Of a stretch of 36,797 nucleotides of DNA, positions 8,308-14,301 are shown in pieces; within the stretch, counting starts at the first letter, position 1; each line of letters begins with the position of its first letter. The position numbers and the translations under genes were made by a program. A model generated the notes under the pieces. It did not search any database and was not told where the DNA came from. It saw only the letters and a program-made list of their open reading frames with translations. Source of the stretch: JANXQE01 sp035651635 (GTDB taxonomy: Bacteria > Verrucomicrobiota > Verrucomicrobiia > Limisphaerales > UBA8199); assembly GCA_035651635.1 (NCBI GenBank), contig DASRFK010000225.1:1-36797 (forward strand). Direction: 5' to 3'.

Positions 8308-9120
8308 TCAGTGGATCATCGTCATCTCGTCTCGCCACGGGAACGCGCGCAACGTGATCTTGAGCGCCACCGAAGGAGTAGCGGTTGGAAACTCGAAATC
8401 GAAGACACCGTAATGCAGCTGAGTTTCTGACTGACCCACGTTCACGGACGCCGACCTGTGCAACATTGTGTGCCAAGTACGGTTGCGTAACGGGGTGTAA
8501 TGGTCATGACCCGCAACGACAAGTTGAGGCGCGTGGCGCTCGACGGCCTCTGCCCACGCCGGATTAAACGCGCAGGGCTGCGCCAAAGGCAGCCCAACCG
8601 GACTTTCATGCATTAGCCACAGCGTCCTGCCAGCCGGACCAGTTTCTGCCAGCAGTTCAGGCAACCAGGCGTCTGCGTTGGGAGACAAAGGTTCGCGGGA
8701 ACATCCGGGATGTAACTGCACCTCGTTGCTGGTGGCCGACAGGTGCGCGCACCAGCAAAGTTCAGATCCGGTGAGGCAAGGAAACCCGATGACAACAAGC
8801 GGGCCAACTTTATACGCCCGGCCGTACAACCCCATCAGTTTGCGGCGTTTGTGTGGCCAAGCATCAACGAACTCCGACCAGTTGGTATCCTCATGATTGC
8901 CGCGCGCGAAAAGAAGATGTTCCACGCGGAGCTTGGCCAGGATGGTTGCACATTGGACTGTTGTGAGCTTTGGTTTACCAGTATCCCCCATGGCATCAAG
9001 GGCGTCGCCGACAATTGCCACCACATCCGGGCGATGTTCGGCGACCGCATGCGTCAATGCCATGTAATGCATTGGCGACTGGTGCAGGTCTGCGGCCGTT
9101 AGCACGCGAACTGTGGCCAT
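8308..9120 (-). CDS. Calcineurin-like metallophosphoesterase
   Basis: A 270-residue protein with the five signature blocks of the dimetal phosphoesterase fold: AADLHQ (Asp11, His13), VGDALDA (Asp39), RGNHED (Asn75, His76), LMHES (His171) and GHDH (His205, His207). Together these ligate two metals and a phosphoester. There is no signal peptide, so it acts in the cytoplasm. The substrate cannot be read; relatives cleave cyclic nucleotides, nucleic acids, Ap4A-type nucleotides or phosphoproteins. It lies mid-cassette, 88 bp after the C39-like gene and 20 bp before the MbcA-like gene, in the same direction. Such enzymes occur in several phage-defence and phage-encoded modules, but that role here is only inference. 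Confidence 0.85.
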   Translation of the reverse strand: MATVRVLTAADLHQSPMHYMALTHAVAEHRPDVVAIVGDALDAMGDTGKPKLTTVQCATILAKLRVEHLLFARGNHEDTNWSEFVDAWPHKRRKLMGLYGRAYKVGPLVVIGFPCLTGSELCWCAHLSATSNEVQLHPGCSREPLSPNADAWLPELLAETGPAGRTLWLMHESPVGLPLAQPCAFNPAWAEAVERHAPQLVVAGHDHYTPLRNRTWHTMLHRSASVNVGQSETQLHYGVFDFEFPTATPSVALKITLRAFPWRDEMTMIH

Positions 9121-9208
9121 ACATTATTTAAGCGCCGGTGGTAGCCTTCGACGAACGGCGCTCCGGCTTTTGGTAGCGCGCTGAGTTTTCTTTGGTTGCC
9201 CAACAACT

Positions 9209-9742
9209 TCATTGCACCCATGTCCGGGATTTCGTGAACTCGCCGTCCTTACGAACTGCGGCAAGCGTGAGTCGGCGCCCTTTAGCCGTGGGCCTTGGCT
9301 TCGGTTTCTCGGCTACGTAATCGATCCGCCACTTTGGGTGGATGACGAGGTAGGCGGACATTACGGGTCGGTTTAAAAACGCAAGCGAAGACAAAACATA
9401 GCACTCAAAGTTATGATAATAGTGGTCCGCAAATACGACGCCCCGGGTCCCCTCCCCGGCACAGCGTACCGAAAGCAGCAAGACATGATCCGGACCGATT
9501 TTTGTCTTGGCTTCAGATACCATCTTGGGCGTAAGCCTAAGTGTTTGGAAACTCCGCCCCCGAAGGAACCCGATCATAAAAGTGTCGGAATAATGGTCTC
9601 GAGCGTTCTTAGATGAGATGATTTCGGGCGCGACACCAGTGATCAGCGCTAACGCCGAAGCGCCGCAGCCCAGGCTGGCCCTCGCAGACCCGGCAAACAG
9701 GTGGGGCGCAAAGACGGACGCCGCAAATGGATAAAAATCCAC
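9209..9742 (-). CDS. C39/papain-like protein with Cys-His motifs (possible cysteine peptidase)
   Basis: A 177-residue protein. Near the N-terminus SLGCGASALALITG (Cys26) resembles the nucleophile helix of C39/papain-like peptidases (the usual D/G-C-G-x-x-A-L). The second half has a His-rich beta region (VVFADHYYHNFECYV, His107/His110 with Asn111) and then SAYLVIHPKWR, where the catalytic His and its Asn/Asp partner would be expected. Start is GTG at 9742 with GAGGAAG directly upstream, a good ribosome site; there is no ATG in this frame. A 40-residue basic protein ends 37 nt earlier. Catalytic assignment is by motif order only; an amidase, transglutaminase-like or inactive fold is possible. 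Confidence 0.6.
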   Translation of the reverse strand: MDFYPFAASVFAPHLFAGSARASLGCGASALALITGVAPEIISSKNARDHYSDTFMIGFLRGRSFQTLRLTPKMVSEAKTKIGPDHVLLLSVRCAGEGTRGVVFADHYYHNFECYVLSSLAFLNRPVMSAYLVIHPKWRIDYVAEKPKPRPTAKGRRLTLAAVRKDGEFTKSRTWVQ

Positions 9743-9779
9743 ACACTTCCTCGATTGTATTTCTCGCCCACGTCGCCAT

Positions 9780-9902
9780 TTACCACGATCGGCCCGGGAA
9801 TTTAATCGTGGAGGTTTTTTTCAGCCCGCCCTGCGGCGCTGGTTTCTTGGCGGCTTTGGTCTTCACTGTCGATGTTGTTCTTTTCGTTTGTTTTTTTGGC
9901 AT
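9780..9902 (-). CDS. Small Lys/Thr-rich basic protein (40 residues)
   Basis: A short frame, ATG at 9902 to TAA at 9780, encoding 40 residues beginning MPKKQTKRTTSTVKTKAAKK and ending FPGRSW. It has about 12 Lys/Arg and no acidic residues, the composition of a histone-tail-like or nucleic-acid-binding peptide. It fills the space between the duplicated-repeat gene (20 nt upstream) and the C39-like gene (37 nt downstream). No clear Shine-Dalgarno site precedes it, so it could also be a non-functional frame. If real, it may bind nucleic acid or be a substrate of the adjacent protease-like protein; both are guesses. Confidence 0.4.
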   Translation of the reverse strand: MPKKQTKRTTSTVKTKAAKKPAPQGGLKKTSTIKFPGRSW

Positions 9903-9922
9903 AAATTTTGGAAGCCGTCTTG

Positions 9923-10825
9923 TTATGAAGAAGTAGATGGCCCGAGCGGTATGCCCGCCGCAGCAGCGATGCGCTTCGTCATTGCGACGAAGTCGGAACC
10001 ATGCTCGAAGTACTCTTTGTACGGGCCGTAAATAGGCATACGCCTAATCTCCTGATCCGAGGTTTCACCCGCAGCCCTGGAAGCCTTCAGCTTGCGAAGA
10101 AGGAACGCCTCACCCGCGGCAACCCAGCACATTTTATCGACGTCCTCTTGAGGCAAATGCAAGTCGCCGATTTCCATGGCACGACGAGCATTGCTTCGAA
10201 TCCGGAGCGCCGAATCGGTCATGTATACGTCTACACGGATCTTTCCAACGGGTCCTCCCCAGGCATCATCGGCGCACGCCAGGGCAAACACTTGAAGTTC
10301 CAACCATTCCCGGGTCTGCTTAGAAAGTGGGTGTGCAGGATGTGCTGGTTCCGAGAGGGGCTCCGAGCGACCCTCTTCACTTTTGGAGTTCCACATAACC
10401 CGCATGGCCGCCGTCAGTTCATCCAAAACCAATGTGGGTGCCTCATCAAAATAGTCGCGAAAAGCGGCGTAGACGGGAAGTTTGTGAAGCACGTGCCTCG
10501 GTAATTCGCCAGTTTGATGAGCGGCGCGGGTCTGGCGTAGGCGGATCAACTCCTCTGCCGCGAGGCAGCAATAAGTATCCAGCTGGTCGAGTGCCAAGGG
10601 CAGTTCCCGAGCATCAACCGCGACCCGAGCGCGTGACCTGAGTTCATCGATGATTTGGGCTCTGTATTGTTCTAACTGCACGCGACGGATGTCAGGTCCT
10701 GCCAATTCGTGCCGCATCGCAAGGCTTTGAATGTTGTTACCGAACCAGGCCTTCGTTGCTGGAGCGATCGAGTCCGCTGTGATTTGCTTCATGTTTTCCG
10801 TAGCCAAGCCGATTCTGGGCTCCAT
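9923..10825 (-). CDS. Helical protein with two tandem copies of a ~95-residue domain
   Basis: A 300-residue cytoplasmic protein of unrecognised family. It contains an internal duplication: residues about 51-143 and about 196-290 align, with matching blocks at YCCLAAEELIRLRQ versus MCWVAAGEAFLLRK and LPVYAAFRDYFDEA versus MPIYGPYKEYFEHG. The two copies are joined by a Pro/His/Ser-rich linker (about 148-170). Each copy looks like a small helical bundle. No catalytic or DNA-binding motif is seen. ATG at 10825 is taken; ATG at 10792 is an alternative. It lies 147 bp after the HTH gene and 20 bp before the small basic protein. Confidence 0.65.
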   Translation of the reverse strand: MEPRIGLATENMKQITADSIAPATKAWFGNNIQSLAMRHELAGPDIRRVQLEQYRAQIIDELRSRARVAVDARELPLALDQLDTYCCLAAEELIRLRQTRAAHQTGELPRHVLHKLPVYAAFRDYFDEAPTLVLDELTAAMRVMWNSKSEEGRSEPLSEPAHPAHPLSKQTREWLELQVFALACADDAWGGPVGKIRVDVYMTDSALRIRSNARRAMEIGDLHLPQEDVDKMCWVAAGEAFLLRKLKASRAAGETSDQEIRRMPIYGPYKEYFEHGSDFVAMTKRIAAAAGIPLGPSTSS

Positions 10826-10972
10826 TTAGTGCGCAGATCTCCACCAGGCCGTTCGTGTTTCTTAATAGCTCAGTAAAGACTGTCACGAAGAATCGAAAAT
10901 TGACCTCTTTTGGGTCGGCCTGCCGAGGAAAGCAATGCCGAGCCGAGGAAACTGAGTTGGTAGTCAGGTTGG

Positions 10973-11776
10973 TCACAGCGGTCGAATATCCAAAGCAATC
11001 CTCTTCGAATCGGGCATTTTGGAGTCAACCGTGATCAGGGTTGTTCTGGTCGGCGTGCTTCCTCCCGATTGGTTTGTTTGTAGTTTTGATTCATCTGCCA
11101 CGAGAACATGACAGCGCTCAGCCAGTGCACGGATCTTTTGCTGTAATTCAGGAAGGACGGACCACAGCCCATTGAAGATTAGAAGTGGAGTCTCCCCATT
11201 CCGGAGCTGCGGCCAAGCCGGCTGGACTGCGCGACGGAGATCGTCGCTTCGGAGCAGGTTGTTTAAATACACAACACCAGGCACTGGAACAAACCAGTCG
11301 GAAGCGTGCACATCCACGCCAAGCACTCGCCGCAGAGGGATGGTGAGTGCACCATTCGAGTGGCCCAATGCTGTAATCACAAAAGTCCGCAGCTCGCCAT
11401 TGCCACCCTGGATGAAACTGAAGCCACGCGATTGACCCAAGAGGGTAGTAAGGCGACTGAGAACCGTCCGGTCACCCGCGAGCCGGGCATGGTCCAGGCT
11501 TGGATAAACGCGGGAGAATTCATCCAAAATCTCCAGCCGCGCTTTGTCAGGGATGCGTTCCACCAGTCCAACCAGGAATTCCGCACTCGGATTGCCTTGG
11601 CCCGCGAACCATCCGCGAATTGTGTTCTCGGGGACGTTGGTCCATTTTTCAATTTCGGCAAACGTCGCCACCCTAGCACGCTGGCTTTGGAGCCACGGTT
11701 GGATCCGCCGTAACATTCGGACAATGCGATTAATTTGAGGATTCGGATCTTCGGCATGAGTCTGCTTTGATTTCAT
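10973..11776 (-). CDS. HTH protein with P-loop-like C-terminal domain, first gene of the cassette
   Basis: A 267-residue protein. Residues about 37-75 (ATFAEIEKWTNVPENTIRGW, FAGQGNPSAEFLVGLVERIP) form an XRE-like helix-turn-helix that resembles a DNA-binding head. From residue about 105 a second domain begins (SRLTTLLGQSRGFSFIQGG, NGELRTFVITALGHS) and reads like a beta-strand, glycine loop and helix of a degenerate P-loop ATPase; a later strand (TPLLIFNGL) and HVLVADES could be a Walker B-like segment. The canonical GxxxxGK[ST] lysine is missing, so ATP binding is doubtful. It starts the minus-strand cassette and diverges from the plus-strand gene at 11849 across a region with TTGCTAC repeats, which fits a role as cassette regulator. 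Confidence 0.6.
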   Translation of the reverse strand: MKSKQTHAEDPNPQINRIVRMLRRIQPWLQSQRARVATFAEIEKWTNVPENTIRGWFAGQGNPSAEFLVGLVERIPDKARLEILDEFSRVYPSLDHARLAGDRTVLSRLTTLLGQSRGFSFIQGGNGELRTFVITALGHSNGALTIPLRRVLGVDVHASDWFVPVPGVVYLNNLLRSDDLRRAVQPAWPQLRNGETPLLIFNGLWSVLPELQQKIRALAERCHVLVADESKLQTNQSGGSTPTRTTLITVDSKMPDSKRIALDIRPL

Positions 11777-11848
11777 GCCATAGTGTTTGGCTGCAAACTG
11801 ACCTGCCGTTTGTTGCTACGAGGGAATACCTTTGCTACCCTGCCGCGG

Positions 11849-12088
11849 ATGCTAAATCAGGCCTCGCACGAACACCTGGGAATTCCTCCAGAAAAAATGG
11901 AGCAGTTCCTGGACGTGTGCCAGGCGTTCAAAACCGTCCGAGACCAGAGGCTATTCTGGGAACAGTTCCATTTTTTCGACGAGTATTGCCGGTCGAAATG
12001 CTCGAAATCCGAAGAGGAGGTCAACAGGCTGATTGCAGAAGCGGAACTGGAACTGAAGATGCGATCTCGGGAGAAGCCCTTGGTTTAG
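11849..12088 (+). CDS. Small acidic/helical hypothetical protein
   Basis: A 79-residue protein starting at ATG 11849 (MLNQASHEHLGIPPEKMEQF). The frame is open from 11783, but the extra 22 residues are Cys/Leu-rich and read through the repeat region, so they are probably not translated. The body is charged and mostly helical (FFDEYCRSKCSKSEEEVNRL, then IAEAELELK) and may form a coiled coil. No family recognised. It faces away from the HTH gene and shares its regulatory region. Confidence 0.45.
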   Translation: MLNQASHEHLGIPPEKMEQFLDVCQAFKTVRDQRLFWEQFHFFDEYCRSKCSKSEEEVNRLIAEAELELKMRSREKPLV

Positions 12089-12459
12089 ATTAAAGTAGGC
12101 CCCCTGCGTAAGGGGCGGAATGTGACGAGCCTGCAAACTCCATGCGCACGTGGAAGCCTGAAGAATCGGCTCTCGTTTGACCAAACCCAATTCGCAGTTG
12201 CGACGCCTCATCGGGGCGATCGCCTTTGGCGGAAACGACACGAAGAAAATCCCAGACGAATCTCCGCCAACGGAAATCCCAATCCAAGATTTAGGCCACC
12301 GTGGTGAAACCCGCTTCGTTTTTAATGGGGTCGATTTTGCTAAGCCGTCATGGCCGTTCGGGTCAAGAGGCCCATTTGCTACAATTTGCTACTAAGAATC
12401 AGAAAATTCATGCCGCTCGGTGCAGTCTGGGTTTCATCTTAACGCACCTTAAAGTGCAC
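12089..12459. other. Intergenic stretch with a small hairpin and phased GCA motifs
   Basis: No gene is supported in these 371 bp. A GC hairpin (GCCCC 12099-12103, GGGGC 12112-12116, 8-nt loop) lies 10 bp after the small plus-strand gene and could be a weak terminator, although no T-run follows. Two TTGCTAC copies lie at 12376-12392. From 12444 onward GCA(C/T) motifs recur at 12444, 12456, 12466 and 12476, roughly one helical turn apart, running into the 3' end of the winged-helix pseudogene. Confidence 0.4.
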
Positions 12460-12860
12460 CTAGTTGCATCTCATTGCACAAACGGACCATCCGCAAGCAG
12501 GTTCGATCGCAAATCCGCGCACTGAACCGTGTGGGTCCGGCCAGACTGGCGGGAGTTCATCGGTGCCGAATTTCTCTGCCAAGGGTGGGGCCGCATAGGC
12601 GGTCGGCATTCCGTGCGTCACCGGGCCAGCTTGGCGGGAAACGCATACCGCACACCATGGAGTAGGTAATCCTCCAGCGGTCTTCGCAGCGGAATGCGAG
12701 ACTCCGGGTCAATCAGACCTGCATCAATGCTGCGGCGAACGGACGCATGGATTTCCGAGGCACTGATGCCCAGTTCCTTTGACACTTCAGCGTACGGACG
12801 TTTCCTCCGGTCAACCAGGAGCTTGAGCAACACCACGACGTCTAAGGATTTAGCAACCAT
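12460..12860 (-). pseudogene. Frameshifted winged-helix regulator gene
   Basis: The first 80 codons (ATG at 12860 to TGA at 12618) encode a winged helix-turn-helix (LDVVVLLKLLVDRRKRPYAE, VSKELGISASEIHASVRRSI), ending with LLHGVRYAFPAKLAR. The adjacent frame carries on with what looks like the missing continuation: THGMPTAYAAPPLAEKFG, then LPPVWPDPHGSVRGFAIEP, until TAG at 12460. One extra G near 12623-12627 would join the two. Full-length relatives, as I recall them, have a further ~70 residues after this point, so the gene is both frameshifted and 3'-truncated. It could instead be a sequencing indel, but the missing C-terminus argues for decay. A palindromic operator lies just upstream. Confidence 0.6.
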
Positions 12861-12869
12861 GTTTGTACT

Positions 12870-12883
12870 CTATTCGCGAATAG
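12870..12883. promoter_or_regulatory. Perfect 14-bp palindrome upstream of the winged-helix gene
   Basis: CTATTCGCGAATAG is a perfect palindrome whose near edge is 9 bp from the ATG at 12860. It covers the place where promoter elements and the ribosome site of that gene would lie. Its position suits autorepression by the winged-helix protein, even though that gene now appears broken. Confidence 0.5.
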
Positions 12884-13021
12884 CAAATAGCTACCCAAGG
12901 GAGCCTCAAAATCCAGACTTAAACTGCGCCTGCCCTGCCCCGTACTACCGTTTTGAAAGTTGGCGATGCTCGGCGACCCGGAGACTACCCCATAAAACCC
13001 GCTACCCTGCCGTGTTGCTAC

Positions 13022-13071
13022 CCTGAATGGCATTCAGGAGGTCAGGGGTTCGAACCCCCTCGGCTCCACCA
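13022..13071 (+). tRNA. Truncated tRNA-Ala(GGC), 3' half only; probable attachment-site scar
   Basis: The 50 bases fold as the 3' half of a tRNA: anticodon stem CCTGA (13022-13026), loop ATGGCAT with anticodon GGC (13029-13031), stem TCAGG, variable loop AGGTC, T-stem AGGGG, T-loop TTCGAAC, T-stem CCCCT, acceptor strand CGGCTCC, A73 and CCA (13069-13071). The acceptor strand would pair with GGGGCCG, including the G3:U70 alanine identity pair. The acceptor 5' strand and D-arm are absent upstream, so it is not a functional gene. Tyrosine recombinases often integrate into this part of tRNA genes and leave such a copy at the far end of the element. The orientation puts the element to the left and the intact tRNA further left, outside this window. 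Confidence 0.8.
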
Positions 13072-13389
13072 TCCTTCGCCCGCATCGCAGCGGAGGGCGA
13101 AGGATGGTTGTGGCAGCGCTTCCCATTCTTTGAGCCCGCAGGCTGCGGCTATCGCGTTAACCTCGGTGATAGTGCGCAAGCGCAGTTCCTCGGGCGCCGT
13201 TTTGATTTGGGCTAGCTCGCTCTCAATCTTAGGGGTGCGAGGACCCGCTACGGCCCGTTCAAATAACGAGCAACATTGATCCGCCAGCGCCTGATGCTCG
13301 TATAAGACGCACAGAAGCAGTGCGCTAACCTCCTGTTCTTGTGCTTCAGTGAGTTTACTTGCTATAAAACAGTTTGGTGTCTCGATCAC
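13042..13389 (-). pseudogene. Possible truncated gene running into the tRNA scar
   Basis: An open frame of 115 residues (GTG at 13389) contains a helical stretch (LTEAQEQEVSALLLCVLYEH) that looks protein-like. Its last ~25 residues are the antisense translation of the hairpin and tRNA fragment and end in the familiar tRNA-antisense tail SRGGSNP, so any natural C-terminus has been replaced. It overlaps the 3' end of the ankyrin remnant. No family recognised. Confidence 0.3.
13069..13107. repeat. Long hairpin beginning at the tRNA CCA
   Basis: A perfect 13-bp inverted repeat (CCATCCTTCGCCC 13069-13081, GGGCGAAGGATGG 13095-13107) with a 13-nt loop. Its left arm starts with the CCA of the tRNA fragment. 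There is no T-run, so it is either the original tRNA terminator or processing hairpin carried with the scar, or part of the recombination site. Confidence 0.55.
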
Positions 13390-13891
13390 CCAGAGGGCGT
13401 GGAATTGAGGTGTTCTCAGGAAGTCCCCGCAGGGTTCGCAAGGTCGCCCAGACTTTCTGCATCTCCTCCATGTTAAGGCATTCTGTGGCTCCGGCGTCTT
13501 TGGCTTTCGGAGGATTTTTATTTGTAAAGAGAATCACGTGATTATGTGTCCGGATTGGAGCATATTTTGGAAGTGCGGCAAACCGTAAAAGAGTGTATGC
13601 CGGGTCAGGAACCGCGAGGGTATCTGGTTAAGAGAACCACAGCTGGCAGCCATCAAGATTGGGGTGAAGAGATCTGTGCCTCGAAGCAAAATTTTCACAT
13701 TGAGCAATGACGGGGGAATCAGATTTATTTGGTTGTGCATTGCTGCCCAGTGCAACACGGTTTGCCCCTTGTGCGATCGAAATGAACCGCAAAGCAGCTT
13801 TGGTGATCCGGCCCTGTGGAATCGTATGGAGAAGACCCTTTTTAGCTGCCTGATAAACCCTGAACGAATTCGAATTGGGTCGCATACCCAT
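13355..13891 (-). pseudogene. Decayed ankyrin-repeat-type gene in at least three frame segments
   Basis: Three neighbouring minus-strand frames look like pieces of one protein. 13628-13891 gives VYQAAKKGLLHTIPQGRITK. 13534-13758, in another frame, gives TVLHWAAMHNQINLIPPSLL and TPILMAASCGSLNQIPSRFL. 13355-13537 gives a Lys-rich tail. The LHWAA, AA..G.L.QIP and LL pattern is an ankyrin-like ~33-residue repeat. The switch between the first two frames falls near 13760-13785. It is scored as a remnant because no single frame covers the repeats. It lies to the right of the tRNA scar. Confidence 0.45.
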
Positions 13892-14301
13892 TTTCTCCCG
13901 ATGAACGTCAGTTACTACCTGCTCACCTGAAATTGTGTTCGACAGGGTTCAGCGATTTCCTTGATATTCATCGTCAGCTGGCGGTCCAATTCGCCGAGTT
14001 GCCGCCGAACAACGAACTGCGCCTGGTTGGTGTCATAAACGGCATTTATTCCCCTAGACATTAGGATGCCATGTTCTTACGTCAAGACTAATCCCTGCGT
14101 TCGCGAGCTTCTGACGCTTTACGAGCGCGCCTTTTTCAAACTCCGGCGCTACGCAAACTGGGAATACCGGGTTTCGGAAGCGATTTAACGGCGGGAAATG
14201 CGGCGGACGGGCTCCCGCGAATCTGCACAGAAGCGTTGGCAAATAGACTCTATCGAGGCTGGTCTTGCGCTGTACTCGATTACCGGGCAACGTGCAATTG
14301 A
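13892..14301. other. Intergenic stretch, possible gene remnant
   Basis: No complete gene is supported in 410 bp before the GH9 gene. A short plus-strand frame ending with TAG near 14065 (FSDFLDIHRQLAVQF, then LRLVGVINGIYSPRH) looks protein-like and may be the 3' scrap of a lost gene. No promoter for the GH9 gene could be fixed with confidence. Confidence 0.3.

Larger units (their letters stand above)
11813..13021 (+). repeat. Cluster of five TTGCTAC direct repeats
   Basis: The heptamer TTGCTAC occurs on the plus strand at 11813-11819, 11832-11838, 12376-12382, 12386-12392 and 13015-13021. Spacings of 19 bp and 10 bp within the first two pairs place copies on the same helix face. The longer core GCTACCCTG occurs three times (11834-11842, 13001-13009, 13017-13025), the last one running into the tRNA fragment. 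About two copies of a heptamer would be expected by chance in the whole window on one strand. They could be arm-type sites of an integrase or operators of the nearby HTH protein. Confidence 0.5.

Noticed and set aside
10826..10976. GTG frame overlapping the HTH gene stop by ATGA-like spacing
   Set aside because: It runs out of frame into the duplicated-repeat gene and its composition looks non-coding.
7127..13071. Integrase, transposase or phage structural genes in the accessory region
   Set aside because: None of the frames shows tyrosine/serine recombinase, DDE or capsid/terminase motifs, so an intact mobile element is not claimed; only the tRNA scar supports integration.
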